A stretch of DNA of 64,000 nucleotides, taken from Ralstonia pickettii (GTDB lineage Bacteria > Pseudomonadota > Gammaproteobacteria > Burkholderiales > Burkholderiaceae). Under the pieces are notes generated by a model. It ran no database searches, was not told the DNA's origin, and worked only from the letters and a program-made list of their open reading frames with translations. Position 1 is the first letter of the stretch; each line of letters begins with the position of its first letter. Positions 50,906 to 59,650 of the stretch are shown here, in pieces. The stretch covers positions 1-64,000 of the forward strand of contig NZ_JFZG01000034.1 in NCBI RefSeq assembly GCF_000607165.1, written 5' to 3'. The position numbers and the translations under genes are program-made.

Positions 50906-52996
50906 TTGGACTTCATTCTCGATCATGTCTGGCAAATCGTCGGCGCCGTCGCGATTCTCGGCATCTTGGCTGCCTATCGCCAGGTGTTGTGGCTCGTCGG
51001 TGTCATCATTGTCCCCGACGATAGCGTCGGTGTCGTCACGAAGAAGTTCGTCCTGCTTGGCTCGCATCGAAGTTTGCCGGATGGACGGATTCTTGCACTC
51101 AACGGAGAGGCAGGCTACCAGGCTGATACGCTCGCGCCGGGTCTGCATTTGGCCTTGTGGCCCTGGCAATACGCTGTCGAACTGGTCAAGTTCGTTGAGG
51201 TTCCGGTGGGTAGCATAGGGGTCGTAGAGGCCTGTGATGGTCAACCGCTCCCGAGTGGCCGCATCCTGGCAAAACGTGTGGATTGCGACATGTACCAAGA
51301 CGCTCGCATGTTTCTGCAGAACGGCGGTCAACGCGGTCCTCAGCTCGACGTGATCCCACCAGGGACGTACCGTATTAACCCGCTTCTGTTCAAGATCACG
51401 CTTGCCCAGATGACGTCGGTGCCGCAGGGGAAGATCGGCGTAGTTGAGGCTCACGATGGTTCTCCGCTACAGGCGGGTCGTGTTATTGCCAAGCAAGTGT
51501 CCTGCGACTCGTACCAGGACGGTGCGGCGTTTCTCGAGAACGGTGGTGAACGTGGCGCCCAAAGCGGCATCATTACGGCAGGCTCTTATCGGGTGAACCC
51601 CATCTTGTTTTCCATTGAAGTTACTTCGGTGGTTGATATTCCGGACAACAAGGTTGGCATCGTAACGACTCGCGAGGGCCAGCCACTGCAGCGAGCAGAG
51701 ATCGCTGGCCCTGAAGTGCCCGACCACAACATGTTCCAGAACCCTGAAGCGTTCATTAGGAATGGCGGCTGCAAGGGGATGCAAGAGCAGGTCCTACTTC
51801 CAGGCCGTTATTTCATCAACCCGCGCTTTGCAACCGTCGAGACGGTCGACATGACAGAGGTCCCCATTGCGCATGTCGGTGTCGTGATTTCATACGTAGG
51901 TAAGGACGGCAAAGACGTCACCGGTGAGGAGTTCAAGCACGCGAACTTGGTCTCGAGAGGTGAGAAGGGCGTATGGATTGAACCGCTCGATCCAGGCAAA
52001 TATCCGATCAACCCGTACACCCACAATATAAAGAACGTTCCAACTGCCAATGTGGTCCTCAACTGGGCCAACGGCAAGTCGGAAGCACACGAGCTGGACG
52101 CCAATCTGTCCACGATCACTGTGCGGTCTGCTGACGGATTCAAGTTCAATCTCGATGTCAGCCAGATCATCCACATCCCACGAAACGATGCGCCGAAGGT
52201 GATTGCCCGTTTTGGCGATATGGCAGCGCTCGTGACGCAGGTCCTTGAGCCGACTATCGGCAACTACTTCCGCAACAGCGCACAAGACTCGGACATCATC
52301 GACTTCTTGCGGGAGCGTTCAAAGCGGCAGAATGAAGCGCGCGGGGCGATCGGCGCAGCGTTGAGTGAGTACAACGTCGGTGCCGTTGACACGCTGATCG
52401 GGGACATCGTTCCCCCTGAGCAGTTGATGAAAACTTTGACGGATCGAAAGCTCGCTGAGCAGGAGCGAGTGACATACGAGACACAGAAGGGTGCTCAGGC
52501 TGTGCGGCAGGAACTTGAGCAAGCGACTGCTCTCGCGAACACGCAGGCAAATGTCGTCGATGCCGAGCGCCAGGTTTCCATCTCAGAATTCAATGCACAG
52601 GCTGCTGTGAAGCGCGCAGAAGGCGAGGCCAAGGCCAAGACGATCAATGCCGAAGCGGATGCGAAGGTCGTTCAGACCGTCGGTGAAGCGGAGGCGAAAA
52701 AGGTCGAAGCAATCGGGATGGCCGAGGCCGCTGTGATCAAGCAGAAGATTGATTCGATGCAAAGCGACAACTACGCCGTGGTCCAGGTGGCCGAGGCACT
52801 TGCGAGTGCCGGCGTCAAGCTGGTTCCCGATGTGGTTGCAAACGGCAGCGGTGGGGCCAGCGGGGGAACGCTGGTCGATATCCTCCTTGCCGGTGTGATT
52901 CGCGACGGTCTGCACCGGGGGACTCCCACAGCCCTGCCCGTTGACCATACCAGTGCAGGCGCCTTGCCAGCCCCAAATGGAGCAAGCGCTTCGTGA
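50906..52996 (+). CDS. SPFH/band-7 flotillin-like protein
   Basis: 696 aa from a TTG start placed by AAGGGG 10 bp upstream. A hydrophobic segment (about 8-36) anchors it. Three tandem repeats of about 70 residues follow, each with a Val-Gly-x-Val ... Gly-Gly-x-x-Gly-x-Gln ... Pro-Gly-x-Tyr-x-x-Asn-Pro pattern, then an SPFH domain (near residues 320-500) and a long Ala/Glu/Lys coiled coil (about 510-610). SPFH proteins form membrane-associated oligomeric scaffolds, some binding FtsH-type proteases. The repeats are unusual. Possible role in membrane organisation or resistance. Confidence 0.85.
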   Translation: MDFILDHVWQIVGAVAILGILAAYRQVLWLVGVIIVPDDSVGVVTKKFVLLGSHRSLPDGRILALNGEAGYQADTLAPGLHLALWPWQYAVELVKFVEVPVGSIGVVEACDGQPLPSGRILAKRVDCDMYQDARMFLQNGGQRGPQLDVIPPGTYRINPLLFKITLAQMTSVPQGKIGVVEAHDGSPLQAGRVIAKQVSCDSYQDGAAFLENGGERGAQSGIITAGSYRVNPILFSIEVTSVVDIPDNKVGIVTTREGQPLQRAEIAGPEVPDHNMFQNPEAFIRNGGCKGMQEQVLLPGRYFINPRFATVETVDMTEVPIAHVGVVISYVGKDGKDVTGEEFKHANLVSRGEKGVWIEPLDPGKYPINPYTHNIKNVPTANVVLNWANGKSEAHELDANLSTITVRSADGFKFNLDVSQIIHIPRNDAPKVIARFGDMAALVTQVLEPTIGNYFRNSAQDSDIIDFLRERSKRQNEARGAIGAALSEYNVGAVDTLIGDIVPPEQLMKTLTDRKLAEQERVTYETQKGAQAVRQELEQATALANTQANVVDAERQVSISEFNAQAAVKRAEGEAKAKTINAEADAKVVQTVGEAEAKKVEAIGMAEAAVIKQKIDSMQSDNYAVVQVAEALASAGVKLVPDVVANGSGGASGGTLVDILLAGVIRDGLHRGTPTALPVDHTSAGALPAPNGASAS

Positions 52997-53057
52997 GCCG
53001 CTAATGCATTGGTCGCCACGTGAGCTATCGCCAAGTCGTCAGGGTTGAGGGGGAAAT

Positions 53058-53363
53058 ATGGAATCGGAAGACATCGCCTACCTGCAACAGCAACGGCAAG
53101 AGTTGATTGAAGAAGCGAAGAGTCAGAAGCAGACAGCCTTCTTCCTTGCGCAGCTCCGGGGCGAAACGCCTGTGTACCTCTTGAACGGTGAGGAGGTAAG
53201 CAAGGAAGCATTCATCTTGCATTCGGGGATGGAACAGATGCTGCCAGATGCTTCGACCGTGCGGTGTTCAAAGTGCGGGCGCATTGAGTCGCCGGCGCGC
53301 TGGCGACAAGTGTGTAGCTTCGCCGTGCCTGGAGGTGGCATGTGTGATGGCATCTTTCATTGA
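53058..53363 (+). CDS. small hypothetical zinc-ribbon protein
   Basis: 101 aa, helical N-terminal half, then Cys-Ser-Lys-Cys and two further Cys (Val-Cys-Ser; Met-Cys-Asp) forming a possible zinc site. Located between the SPFH gene and two small membrane genes. Function unknown. Confidence 0.5.
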   Translation: MESEDIAYLQQQRQELIEEAKSQKQTAFFLAQLRGETPVYLLNGEEVSKEAFILHSGMEQMLPDASTVRCSKCGRIESPARWRQVCSFAVPGGGMCDGIFH

Positions 53364-53381
53364 TGAGAGACTAGATCCGAA

Positions 53382-53669
53382 ATGATCAAAGTTGGCATAA
53401 ACATCCTGATCGTCATCGCAATGGCCGTCGGTCTTGTTGCTACCTTGGAGCGGTTGTATCTGGTCAACGGCAGCAGTTATCCGAGCTTTCTCGCGGAAGA
53501 CACCGGCAACCTCGATGAAGTGGGGCTCGCCAGGCTGCGGGCCACTTCGTGCAAGGATGAGTCGGTTGAGATCTACAAGAAGGACGATGTGTGGGTTCTG
53601 CGTTGCGGGTTTGCTTACTACCAAGGGCACACCTACATCAGCCACACCGATCCAATGGGGGTCCAATGA
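53382..53669 (+). CDS. small hypothetical membrane-anchored protein
   Basis: 95 aa: hydrophobic segment at about 5-24, then a soluble domain with two cysteines. Its stop overlaps the next ATG (ATGA at 53666-53669), so it is coupled to it. Likely exported region outside the cytoplasm. Function unknown. Confidence 0.55.
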   Translation: MIKVGINILIVIAMAVGLVATLERLYLVNGSSYPSFLAEDTGNLDEVGLARLRATSCKDESVEIYKKDDVWVLRCGFAYYQGHTYISHTDPMGVQ

Positions 53670-53986
53670 CTCGCGAATCAGGATTCCCGGGAGATGAGAA
53701 ATTGACTGGATGCGATCGCGCACCCCGCAACCGGCCGGTAGCCGAAGGACAAGATGCAATGAGTAATTCGTCCCAAGACGTTGTGGCGCACCTGCTGCCA
53801 GCTGTGGTAGCCGTTGTGGTGTTTGTGGGCGTGGTTCTGGGTGTCCCTTACCTGATGGTGGAGACTGGCTTTGCTTCGTGGTTGGTCTCGACTTCGCGAG
53901 CGCACCCCATCATCGTCGGCGTTGCACTTGTCGTCACGGGCATTCCGCTCTTTATCTGCGCGGGAAGAATGTTCGGTAGGAAGTAA
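53666..53986 (+). CDS. small hypothetical membrane protein
   Basis: 106 aa, with two hydrophobic segments (about 42-62 and 78-98). A shorter start at 53759 has GAAGGACAAG upstream. Coupled to the preceding gene. Function unknown. Confidence 0.5.
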   Translation: MTRESGFPGDEKLTGCDRAPRNRPVAEGQDAMSNSSQDVVAHLLPAVVAVVVFVGVVLGVPYLMVETGFASWLVSTSRAHPIIVGVALVVTGIPLFICAGRMFGRK

Positions 53987-54121
53987 TTGGAACGCAGGCT
54001 TGGATCGCCGGCGGAGCGCCCGTTCGGTCGGCTTTTGCGCGCGCCGTCGAGATAAGGCAGGCGTTCTGCCACCGCAAGAGAACGGCTAACCTTCCGGCAG
54101 TGCAATCATAAGGATTTATGA

Positions 54122-54496
54122 ATGAAGAGCAGAGTCTATTTCTTGAACGCGCGAGAGCGGAGATTCATGATTCGCATCACGTCGACCAATGAAGGCTACA
54201 CGGCCCGTGTGATGGAAGAGGTTTCGGGAGGCCAAGTCGTTCCCGTAGCACTGAACCTGCCGCCACGGTCGGAGATTGATCCGGCCGAGTTCTATCGAAA
54301 TCGTGCAAAGTATCGAAGCGAGCTAGTACTTCAGGTCAATGAAGAGCTTCTCGTTTGGCGCGTGACAAGCCTGACTCCGGAGCAGGCGAGCGAGGACAAT
54401 GACGCCTATATTCGGGCGAATCTGGCCGGTTGGAAAGGCGGCTATCCGCTTGAATCCAAGGACGACATGGACGACTGGAACATTCGCGAGCTCTGA
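54122..54496 (+). CDS. hypothetical protein
   Basis: 124 aa, basic N-terminus then acidic; no signal, membrane segment or family recognised. Followed by a long hairpin at 54525-54576 and by regulon-type promoter 7. Confidence 0.55.
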   Translation: MKSRVYFLNARERRFMIRITSTNEGYTARVMEEVSGGQVVPVALNLPPRSEIDPAEFYRNRAKYRSELVLQVNEELLVWRVTSLTPEQASEDNDAYIRANLAGWKGGYPLESKDDMDDWNIREL

Positions 54497-54524
54497 ATTG
54501 GAGCCATGCAGGGTTTGCGGGATT

Positions 54525-54576
54525 ACGGGGGGCGCAGGCTTTTACGTCGGAAAGCCTGTTCGCCGTCCCCTCCTTT
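54525..54576 (+). terminator. terminator-like hairpin
   Basis: AGGCTTT/AAAGCCT inner stem plus GGGG/CCCC outer pairs, followed by TCCTTTTG. A T-run is weak. Confidence 0.5.
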
Positions 54577-54593
54577 TGTAGGGGTGGAATAGC

Positions 54594-54622
54594 TTCCTGT
54601 TAGGAATTTCTTCGAGTATAGT
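54594..54622 (+). promoter_or_regulatory. regulon promoter 7
   Basis: Dyad TTCCTGTTAGGAA (54594-54606), 10 bp, then TATAGT (54617-54622) and the GGTAGCTGGGCC...CCAGCC hairpin. The usual leader after it is degenerate. Confidence 0.6.
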
Positions 54623-54700
54623 GGTGCCGTTGTACTCGGTAGCTGGGCCGATCCTAATCCAGCCAAAGCGATCTTCCACAGTCGCGAATCACTTACCCTT

Positions 54701-55049
54701 GAGGTTCAAGGGACCGCACGCTCCAAGCTGAGCGTACACACTGCTTGTATTGGGACACTACGGTCGCTATCGGCCGTTTTGGACGCCTTCGGAAGTTTGC
54801 GACGTCGACTTATCGATACGAAGCTGCTGCCCGGCGCGCCGCAACCGTCCCGCACTCACTCCAGTCGAAATACGCTTTGCCGCCTCGAATCGAGGTCAGC
54901 GCAGGTGCGTTTTCGCGTTGCATCAAATCTATTGCGCGTTTGCGCAGGTGAATCCATGGCCTCTTCCCGGCCCCCATACCCCATTTCCTAGCGCTTGGCA
55001 CGCACCCGTATGACGGGTCGGCTGCCTGGCGTTCTACCAGGAGTCGAAA
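54701..55049 (+). promoter_or_regulatory. degenerate leader and long untranslated region
   Basis: A remnant ACCCTTGAGG...CCTT-type sequence lies near 54703, without the ribosome-binding-site hairpin. Close to the next gene, CACCCGTATGACGGGT (about 55003-55018) and CCTGG...CCAGGAG (55027-55044) recall the standard leader stems, the latter over the ribosome-binding site. This may be a rearranged leader of the TTG-start gene at 55050. Confidence 0.45.
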
Positions 55050-55826
55050 TTGCAAGCATCCACTCAATCTACTGTTGTTCCCTCTTTCCAGGGTTTCCTT
55101 GGCAGCCGGCCCGCTGCCGTCTATCTGGCATCGAACTCTGCTGCTGAAGATGCCGGCTCCGCCCAAATGCCTCGTATCAACGTTGGCGATCGAATTGAAG
55201 GGCGGTGCGTAGTCCTCGGCGTCACCTACCGTGGCGTTGTAGAGCAGATCATTTTCAGCGAGTACTTCCCTCGGTACCGCATCAAGTCGATTCGGCGAGT
55301 TGGTCCCCAGCTGTCGGGGCGCTTGCCGAAAGAGGCAGTGGTGTTTCCGACCGCGAAGCTGCTCGACTCGAGCGTTGTTGCACTCGCAGAAGAAGCATTC
55401 CGCAATCGTGCTGGGATGTGGAAGGCGATGACGGTGCAAGCTGCGCACAACGGTTACCGCATTGGTCCTTCCGGCGTTGGAGTTGCTGATGCACACGAGT
55501 GGATCGGAATGCTGCCGGCGACGGTGTTGGCCGCAGCGGTTGCGAACGCTGAATCGGCGTCGTTCAAGCTGGATGCTGCAGGTCCCGTCTTGACGTTCGA
55601 GCCGACGGGGAAAGGTATGTTGTCCGCGAACTGGGGTGGCTACGCGTGCCGCATGTCGCTCGAATCTGGTGCCGGCGGCTCCAGACCCGGTTGGACTTGG
55701 AGTATCTGGGCCGGCCCGCTTCGGACCTTTATTGCTGGCGGCTCGACACCGAGCCCGGAGGAATCCGCGCATCAAGTTTGCCAGCGCCTTCGTGCATTCG
55801 GTGCTTACTCCGCATTGGCCGCTTGA
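55050..55826 (+). CDS. hypothetical protein with an unusual leader
   Basis: 258 aa, TTG start after CCAGGAG. N-terminal part Ser/Ala-rich, then a region with Val-Gly-Asp-Arg-Ile-Glu-Gly and other beta-like strands. No family recognised. A terminator follows at 55871-55898. Confidence 0.55.
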   Translation: MQASTQSTVVPSFQGFLGSRPAAVYLASNSAAEDAGSAQMPRINVGDRIEGRCVVLGVTYRGVVEQIIFSEYFPRYRIKSIRRVGPQLSGRLPKEAVVFPTAKLLDSSVVALAEEAFRNRAGMWKAMTVQAAHNGYRIGPSGVGVADAHEWIGMLPATVLAAAVANAESASFKLDAAGPVLTFEPTGKGMLSANWGGYACRMSLESGAGGSRPGWTWSIWAGPLRTFIAGGSTPSPEESAHQVCQRLRAFGAYSALAA

Positions 55827-55870
55827 ACAGCTTCGGCTGTAGCGCGTTCGCACGTGTTTCAATGTACCTG

Positions 55871-55898
55871 GGCCCGCGCATGGAGGACGCGGGCCTTT
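55871..55898 (+). terminator. rho-independent terminator
   Basis: GGCCCGCG/CGCGGGCC perfect 8-bp stem with a 9-nt loop, then TTT. Confidence 0.65.
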
Positions 55899-56124
55899 CC
55901 ATTCATGGGGCGGTAGCTGTATTTGAAGCGCTTCGCCTTTCAGTGCGCGGTTAGGTGCCGGCGATATCCCTTGATCCCAGGCGAAAACGTGATGTCGCCA
56001 AGGTGTAAGCCCAGAGAGATATGCCCGAGTGTGAAGAAAAATCCCTTCGCCTAGAGTGCGCGCCACCTAGTGCGTGTAGTAACATCAGTTCAGTTTCAAC
56101 GGTAGCTGGACCGCGCCCCAGCCA

Positions 56125-56214
56125 AGCGGCTTTTGTCGCTAACTAATAACCCTTGCGGGGCTTGTCTCCCGCGTTAGGGGACCTGCTTCGCGATACTTCA
56201 ATCAGGAGCAGGTA
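56125..56214 (+). promoter_or_regulatory. structured 5' leader, copy 13
   Basis: AGCG/CGCT replaces the usual first hairpin; ACCC ... with GCGGG/CCCGC and GGGG; ACCTGCT/AGCAGGT at the ribosome-binding site. A GGTAGCTGGACC...CCAGCC hairpin precedes it at about 56100-56123, but no dyad is seen. Confidence 0.75.
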
Positions 56215-56586
56215 ATGAGCACAACTAAAGTTTCCGACGCAGTTGCTATCGAGATCCGGATTCCGGCCGAGATGAGCGAGTTCGCTTCGGATTCGTTTTA
56301 CAGTCCGCGCATGCGGGTGGCCCGGGTCGAACAGGCACTCAAGGCATGGGGTGTCGCAAACGAGACCTCATCCGACGTACCGAACTCTCCGGAAGGAGCT
56401 GAGCACGCGGTTCTGTGCTTGCTCGCCGACTTGCGTCACTACTGCGATGCAAAAGGGCTCGCCTTCGCCCCGATCGATCGACTGGCTTATCAGGAGTACC
56501 TCTCGGTGCTTGTGGAATCGCGCCAGTCGAGCATCGCCGGCGACTCCCAGGAAGCCGGCGGCGTGCAGATTGAGCGCGCGCACTAG
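56215..56586 (+). CDS. hypothetical protein under leader copy 13
   Basis: 123 aa, soluble, helical and acidic. No family recognised. The leader fixes the start. The next leader (copy 14) begins about 100 bp after the stop. Confidence 0.6.
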   Translation: MSTTKVSDAVAIEIRIPAEMSEFASDSFYSPRMRVARVEQALKAWGVANETSSDVPNSPEGAEHAVLCLLADLRHYCDAKGLAFAPIDRLAYQEYLSVLVESRQSSIAGDSQEAGGVQIERAH

Positions 56587-56685
56587 GACTTGGGAATAGA
56601 GGTCCTTGTCAGCTGTCGACGGCTTCATCTGAGTGGCGCCGCGATATTGGCCAACACCGGTTGCTATACAGGCAGCGTCACATCC

Positions 56686-56751
56686 AACCCAAGGGGGGCA
56701 ATCACTCCCTTGGGGCGTGTTTGCTTCTCAATTTCCATTTAGGAGCAAAAC
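56686..56751 (+). promoter_or_regulatory. structured 5' leader, copy 14
   Basis: AACCC with AAGGG/CCCTT in place of GCGGG/CCCGC, and TTTGCT/AGCAAA at the ribosome-binding site. Both stems are changed on both sides, which supports the pairings. Confidence 0.8.
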
Positions 56752-57240
56752 ATGGCATCTACAACCACCACGCGGTTCCGCACGGCTCAATGGGACCGTG
56801 CCCGGGTCGCTCATCTGCGCGTAGCCTCCGACTTTGCGCGGCATCTTCGTCAGATCGCTAGCCCCGTGCAGATTTGCTATCAGCAGCTCATGCAGGCATA
56901 CAAGGGTGAGCCGGTCGGCATCGAGTGCCGTTCAATTCATCGCGAGGCCTGGGGCTTCGTTGCTCCGGAGATGTCTGGCACTGAACCTTGGCGCATCCAG
57001 CGGTTCGACGAGGACGGATTTGTCGGGCATACGTGCCACAACTCACTCCAAGATGCCGTGGAATCCCTGCTGGATGAGGGATTCAGGGTGCCCGATCCTG
57101 GCGCGCTCGACAGAATCGGTGCATCGGAGAGATGGGCGCGTGGAGTTCGCCTGGCGGCAGTTCGCCAGAAGTTCCAGGAGGGCTTGATCACGTATCAGCA
57201 GATGCTCGAAGAGGCGCTGGCGTTCCAGGAGGTCGCATGA
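56752..57240 (+). CDS. hypothetical protein under leader copy 14
   Basis: 162 aa, basic N-terminus, two cysteines in the middle, helical C-terminus. No family recognised. Its stop overlaps the next ATG (ATGA at 57237-57240), so the two genes are coupled. Confidence 0.6.
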   Translation: MASTTTTRFRTAQWDRARVAHLRVASDFARHLRQIASPVQICYQQLMQAYKGEPVGIECRSIHREAWGFVAPEMSGTEPWRIQRFDEDGFVGHTCHNSLQDAVESLLDEGFRVPDPGALDRIGASERWARGVRLAAVRQKFQEGLITYQQMLEEALAFQEVA

Positions 57241-57734
57241 ATCGATGCCCCGCTGCACTGGCTTCAGGCTGTCAAGTTTCGCCGGCGGAAGCTCCCCTCG
57301 TTTGCAGCGAGGACGATTTCGTCTGCCAGTCGGACGGCCCGGATCCTTGGCTCAACCAACGTTTTGAAGACTACATCCGCGATATCGATGTCCAATTCGA
57401 CGCGAGTGAGGTGGAGGTCTCGATCAGGAGCCCCGAGTATGGCTTCGTTGCATCGTCTGATAGTGCTCTGCTTCTGCACCGCTCCGCCACATCGAGCGGA
57501 TGGAGCGGTGCCTCGGTCGTTGGTTACTACAACACGCCGGGCGCTGTTTGCATTGCAGACGAGTATCAAGGTCAAGGACTCGGCGCGGAGTTGATTCTGT
57601 GGACATCCATCAACTTCACGGCAGGGCCACCTACGGCGGGCCTCGATGAACAGTGTTTCAGCGAGGCCGGATATGCGGCGCATCTTGCCGCATGGCGGCT
57701 TGGAATTGAGCGCGGACTCATCGTTGATGGGTAG
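57237..57734 (+). CDS. GNAT-like hypothetical protein
   Basis: 165 aa. Near residue 108-122 the pattern Ile-Ala-Asp-Glu-Tyr-Gln-Gly-Gln-Gly-Leu-Gly-Ala-Glu-Leu resembles the acetyl-CoA-binding motif A of GNAT acetyltransferases; the segment after it also fits. The N-terminal third is unusual. Possible acetyltransferase on a protein or small molecule. Coupled to the gene upstream. A terminator follows at 57812-57850. Confidence 0.55.
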   Translation: MNRCPAALASGCQVSPAEAPLVCSEDDFVCQSDGPDPWLNQRFEDYIRDIDVQFDASEVEVSIRSPEYGFVASSDSALLLHRSATSSGWSGASVVGYYNTPGAVCIADEYQGQGLGAELILWTSINFTAGPPTAGLDEQCFSEAGYAAHLAAWRLGIERGLIVDG

Positions 57735-57811
57735 CATTCAAACAACTGAGCGCCACATGGATCGCGAGGGCTGACACGGAAAAACTGATCCGAAAGCAGT
57801 CGCTAGTTCAG

Positions 57812-57850
57812 AAGCCCGTCTCTCCGATGCGAGACGGGCTTTCTGCTTTT
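57812..57850 (+). terminator. rho-independent terminator
   Basis: AGCCCGTCTC/GAGACGGGCT perfect 10-bp stem, then TTCTGCTTTT. Confidence 0.75.
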
Positions 57851-57970
57851 CTGGCCAGTGTATTCTGTAGCGCCAACTGGCTATCTTCGTAGCGACGAAG
57901 TTTCTGGGCTCGAGGGTGCGTATTCGCTGGTTCGTGGGCCGTGGGATACCGCGGGAGAAAGAGCAACATC

Positions 57971-58345
57971 ATGGACTCACCTCAACAACAGTCGTTTCGA
58001 CTGCTCGAGAATTCGAGCCGCCTCATGAAGATCGTCGCGATCGCTTCAAGTGTCGTTGTCGTCCTCACGCCGATATTTCCTTCATCTTTCCGCCTGCCAT
58101 TCCTTCTGATCAACTCGGTGGCGTTCGTGATGTTCGCAGTCGACAAGATCCTTGCAAGAACCCGGCAACGCCGGATTCCTGAGGCGTACCTCCACATCAT
58201 TACATTGGCCGGTGGGTTTGTCGGCAGCCAGATCGGACGCTCGCTTGCTCGTCACAAGACAAAGAAGTGGTCGTTCGACGTCGTCTTCGCGACAGCCTGG
58301 GTCTTCTGGATGATGGCCTTCGCGGTGTTCATGGGCATTTGCTGA
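57971..58345 (+). CDS. DUF1294 membrane protein
   Basis: 124 aa. Two hydrophobic segments (about 20-40 and 45-60) and Asp-Lys ... Arg-Arg-Ile-Pro-Glu ... Leu ... Gly-Gly, then Arg-His-Lys-Thr-Lys-Lys ... Phe, the conserved signature of DUF1294. The family is membrane-embedded and of unknown role. The first ATG in this context is used; an upstream start at 57941 would add 10 residues. Confidence 0.8.
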   Translation: MDSPQQQSFRLLENSSRLMKIVAIASSVVVVLTPIFPSSFRLPFLLINSVAFVMFAVDKILARTRQRRIPEAYLHIITLAGGFVGSQIGRSLARHKTKKWSFDVVFATAWVFWMMAFAVFMGIC

Positions 58346-58599
58346 GCCGATCCGGTTGGCTGTGAGTGTGCTTGACCGAGAGTGCATTGGCCGCGGGTCC
58401 ACAGATCGTTCAATCATTCGCAACAGGGGAGGGCGAAAGTCCTGCTCGCACAGCTGGTCAGCATCCAATCGACATACCTCGAGATTCGCAGTAAAAAGCC
58501 CCCTTGCATGGAACTCCTTTCTCGGTTGCTCGAGGATTGCCGCATGGTGAGAATTGCAGCTCTTGCCAAAGCAACGAGGCGCCGACCTATGGAGAGTGA

Positions 58600-58794
58600 A
58601 TGCCGGTTCCGCAGTATTGGATTGATGCAGTGAAGCACGAGACAGCTGTCGATCTTTTGAAAGAGGCGCTGGGGAAGCTCAACGACAAGCCGTGGGAGGA
58701 TCCCACGCTGCTGCACGCTCGTATTTGCGAATATCTTGGCCAGCCGGTGAAGTATGCTGACGCCGTCGTCCTGGTCCGAACCGGCAAGATCTAG
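58600..58794 (+). CDS. small hypothetical protein
   Basis: 64 aa, helical, with a Val-Lys-His-Glu-Thr-Ala pattern. The ATG follows GGAGAGTG. No family recognised. Confidence 0.45.
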   Translation: MPVPQYWIDAVKHETAVDLLKEALGKLNDKPWEDPTLLHARICEYLGQPVKYADAVVLVRTGKI

Positions 58795-58848
58795 CTCGCC
58801 TCGGCCGCGCTGTTCAATCCCATCCTCGAAAACCGAGATTCAATCGAA

Positions 58849-59544
58849 ATGCCTTTCCTCGCCATCAGTTGTTTCCTTATGTACGCGAACCTCATCGCGG
58901 CGATACGGGGACTCCTTCGAGGGGGAAAAGCCCGTTGGCTCGGCCAAGTTCACTTGTTCGCCTGCGGGGTAGCGTCTGTTGCGTTCCTGCTGGGAATTGA
59001 ATTTCTGCCTCCCGCTGCTGGAGGGATCGACAGCGGTGCCTACAACTGGGCCCCAGTAGCCTACCTCTTGTTTGGCTGCATCAGCTTGATTCTGTTCGGG
59101 TTCAAGCTGGTGCTGGCAGCACGTGCTCAAAAAGGTGCGATCGGCGGTGGCCTGCGATTCGGTATGACCACTTGGGCTGTACTTGCAGCGATTTATATGT
59201 GCGCCACGCCTATTGACCACCTGATTTTCTTCCGCAATCCGGCGAACTCAGGCGTCATGGATGTGACCTTCTCGGGCGAGCATTTGGACTGTAGCGGAGA
59301 CATGCTGATCGTTAGGATGGAACACCAAGCTGCGGTGTACCGCTGTCCGAAATCCATCCGCCTTGGGCGTGACTATGCGCAGCCGTTCGTTCCTTGGCCG
59401 AGCTACACGGAAGGTGAAAGCAAAACACTGAAGGCCAGTATCGACAGGGTCCTGTTGGAGGCAGCCCAATCTGGCGATGTGGTTGTGAAGGTGCCGGCGG
59501 ACCCAGCCCAGTTGAATCCCATCAAAAATGCGGGCGACAATTAG
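58849..59544 (+). CDS. hypothetical membrane protein
   Basis: 231 aa with four hydrophobic segments in the first 125 residues, then a soluble domain with two cysteines and basic residues. Probably a multi-pass membrane protein with a C-terminal periplasmic or cytoplasmic domain. No family recognised. Confidence 0.6.
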   Translation: MPFLAISCFLMYANLIAAIRGLLRGGKARWLGQVHLFACGVASVAFLLGIEFLPPAAGGIDSGAYNWAPVAYLLFGCISLILFGFKLVLAARAQKGAIGGGLRFGMTTWAVLAAIYMCATPIDHLIFFRNPANSGVMDVTFSGEHLDCSGDMLIVRMEHQAAVYRCPKSIRLGRDYAQPFVPWPSYTEGESKTLKASIDRVLLEAAQSGDVVVKVPADPAQLNPIKNAGDN

Positions 59545-59650
59545 TTAGCTCGACCTATATGGTTCACGGGCGGGGTACGTCGATCCAGTGGGTTAGTCGC
59601 CGCCTTACGCCGTTCGTCTTGGACCCGGTGCCAACGAGAGGAGTCCATCT

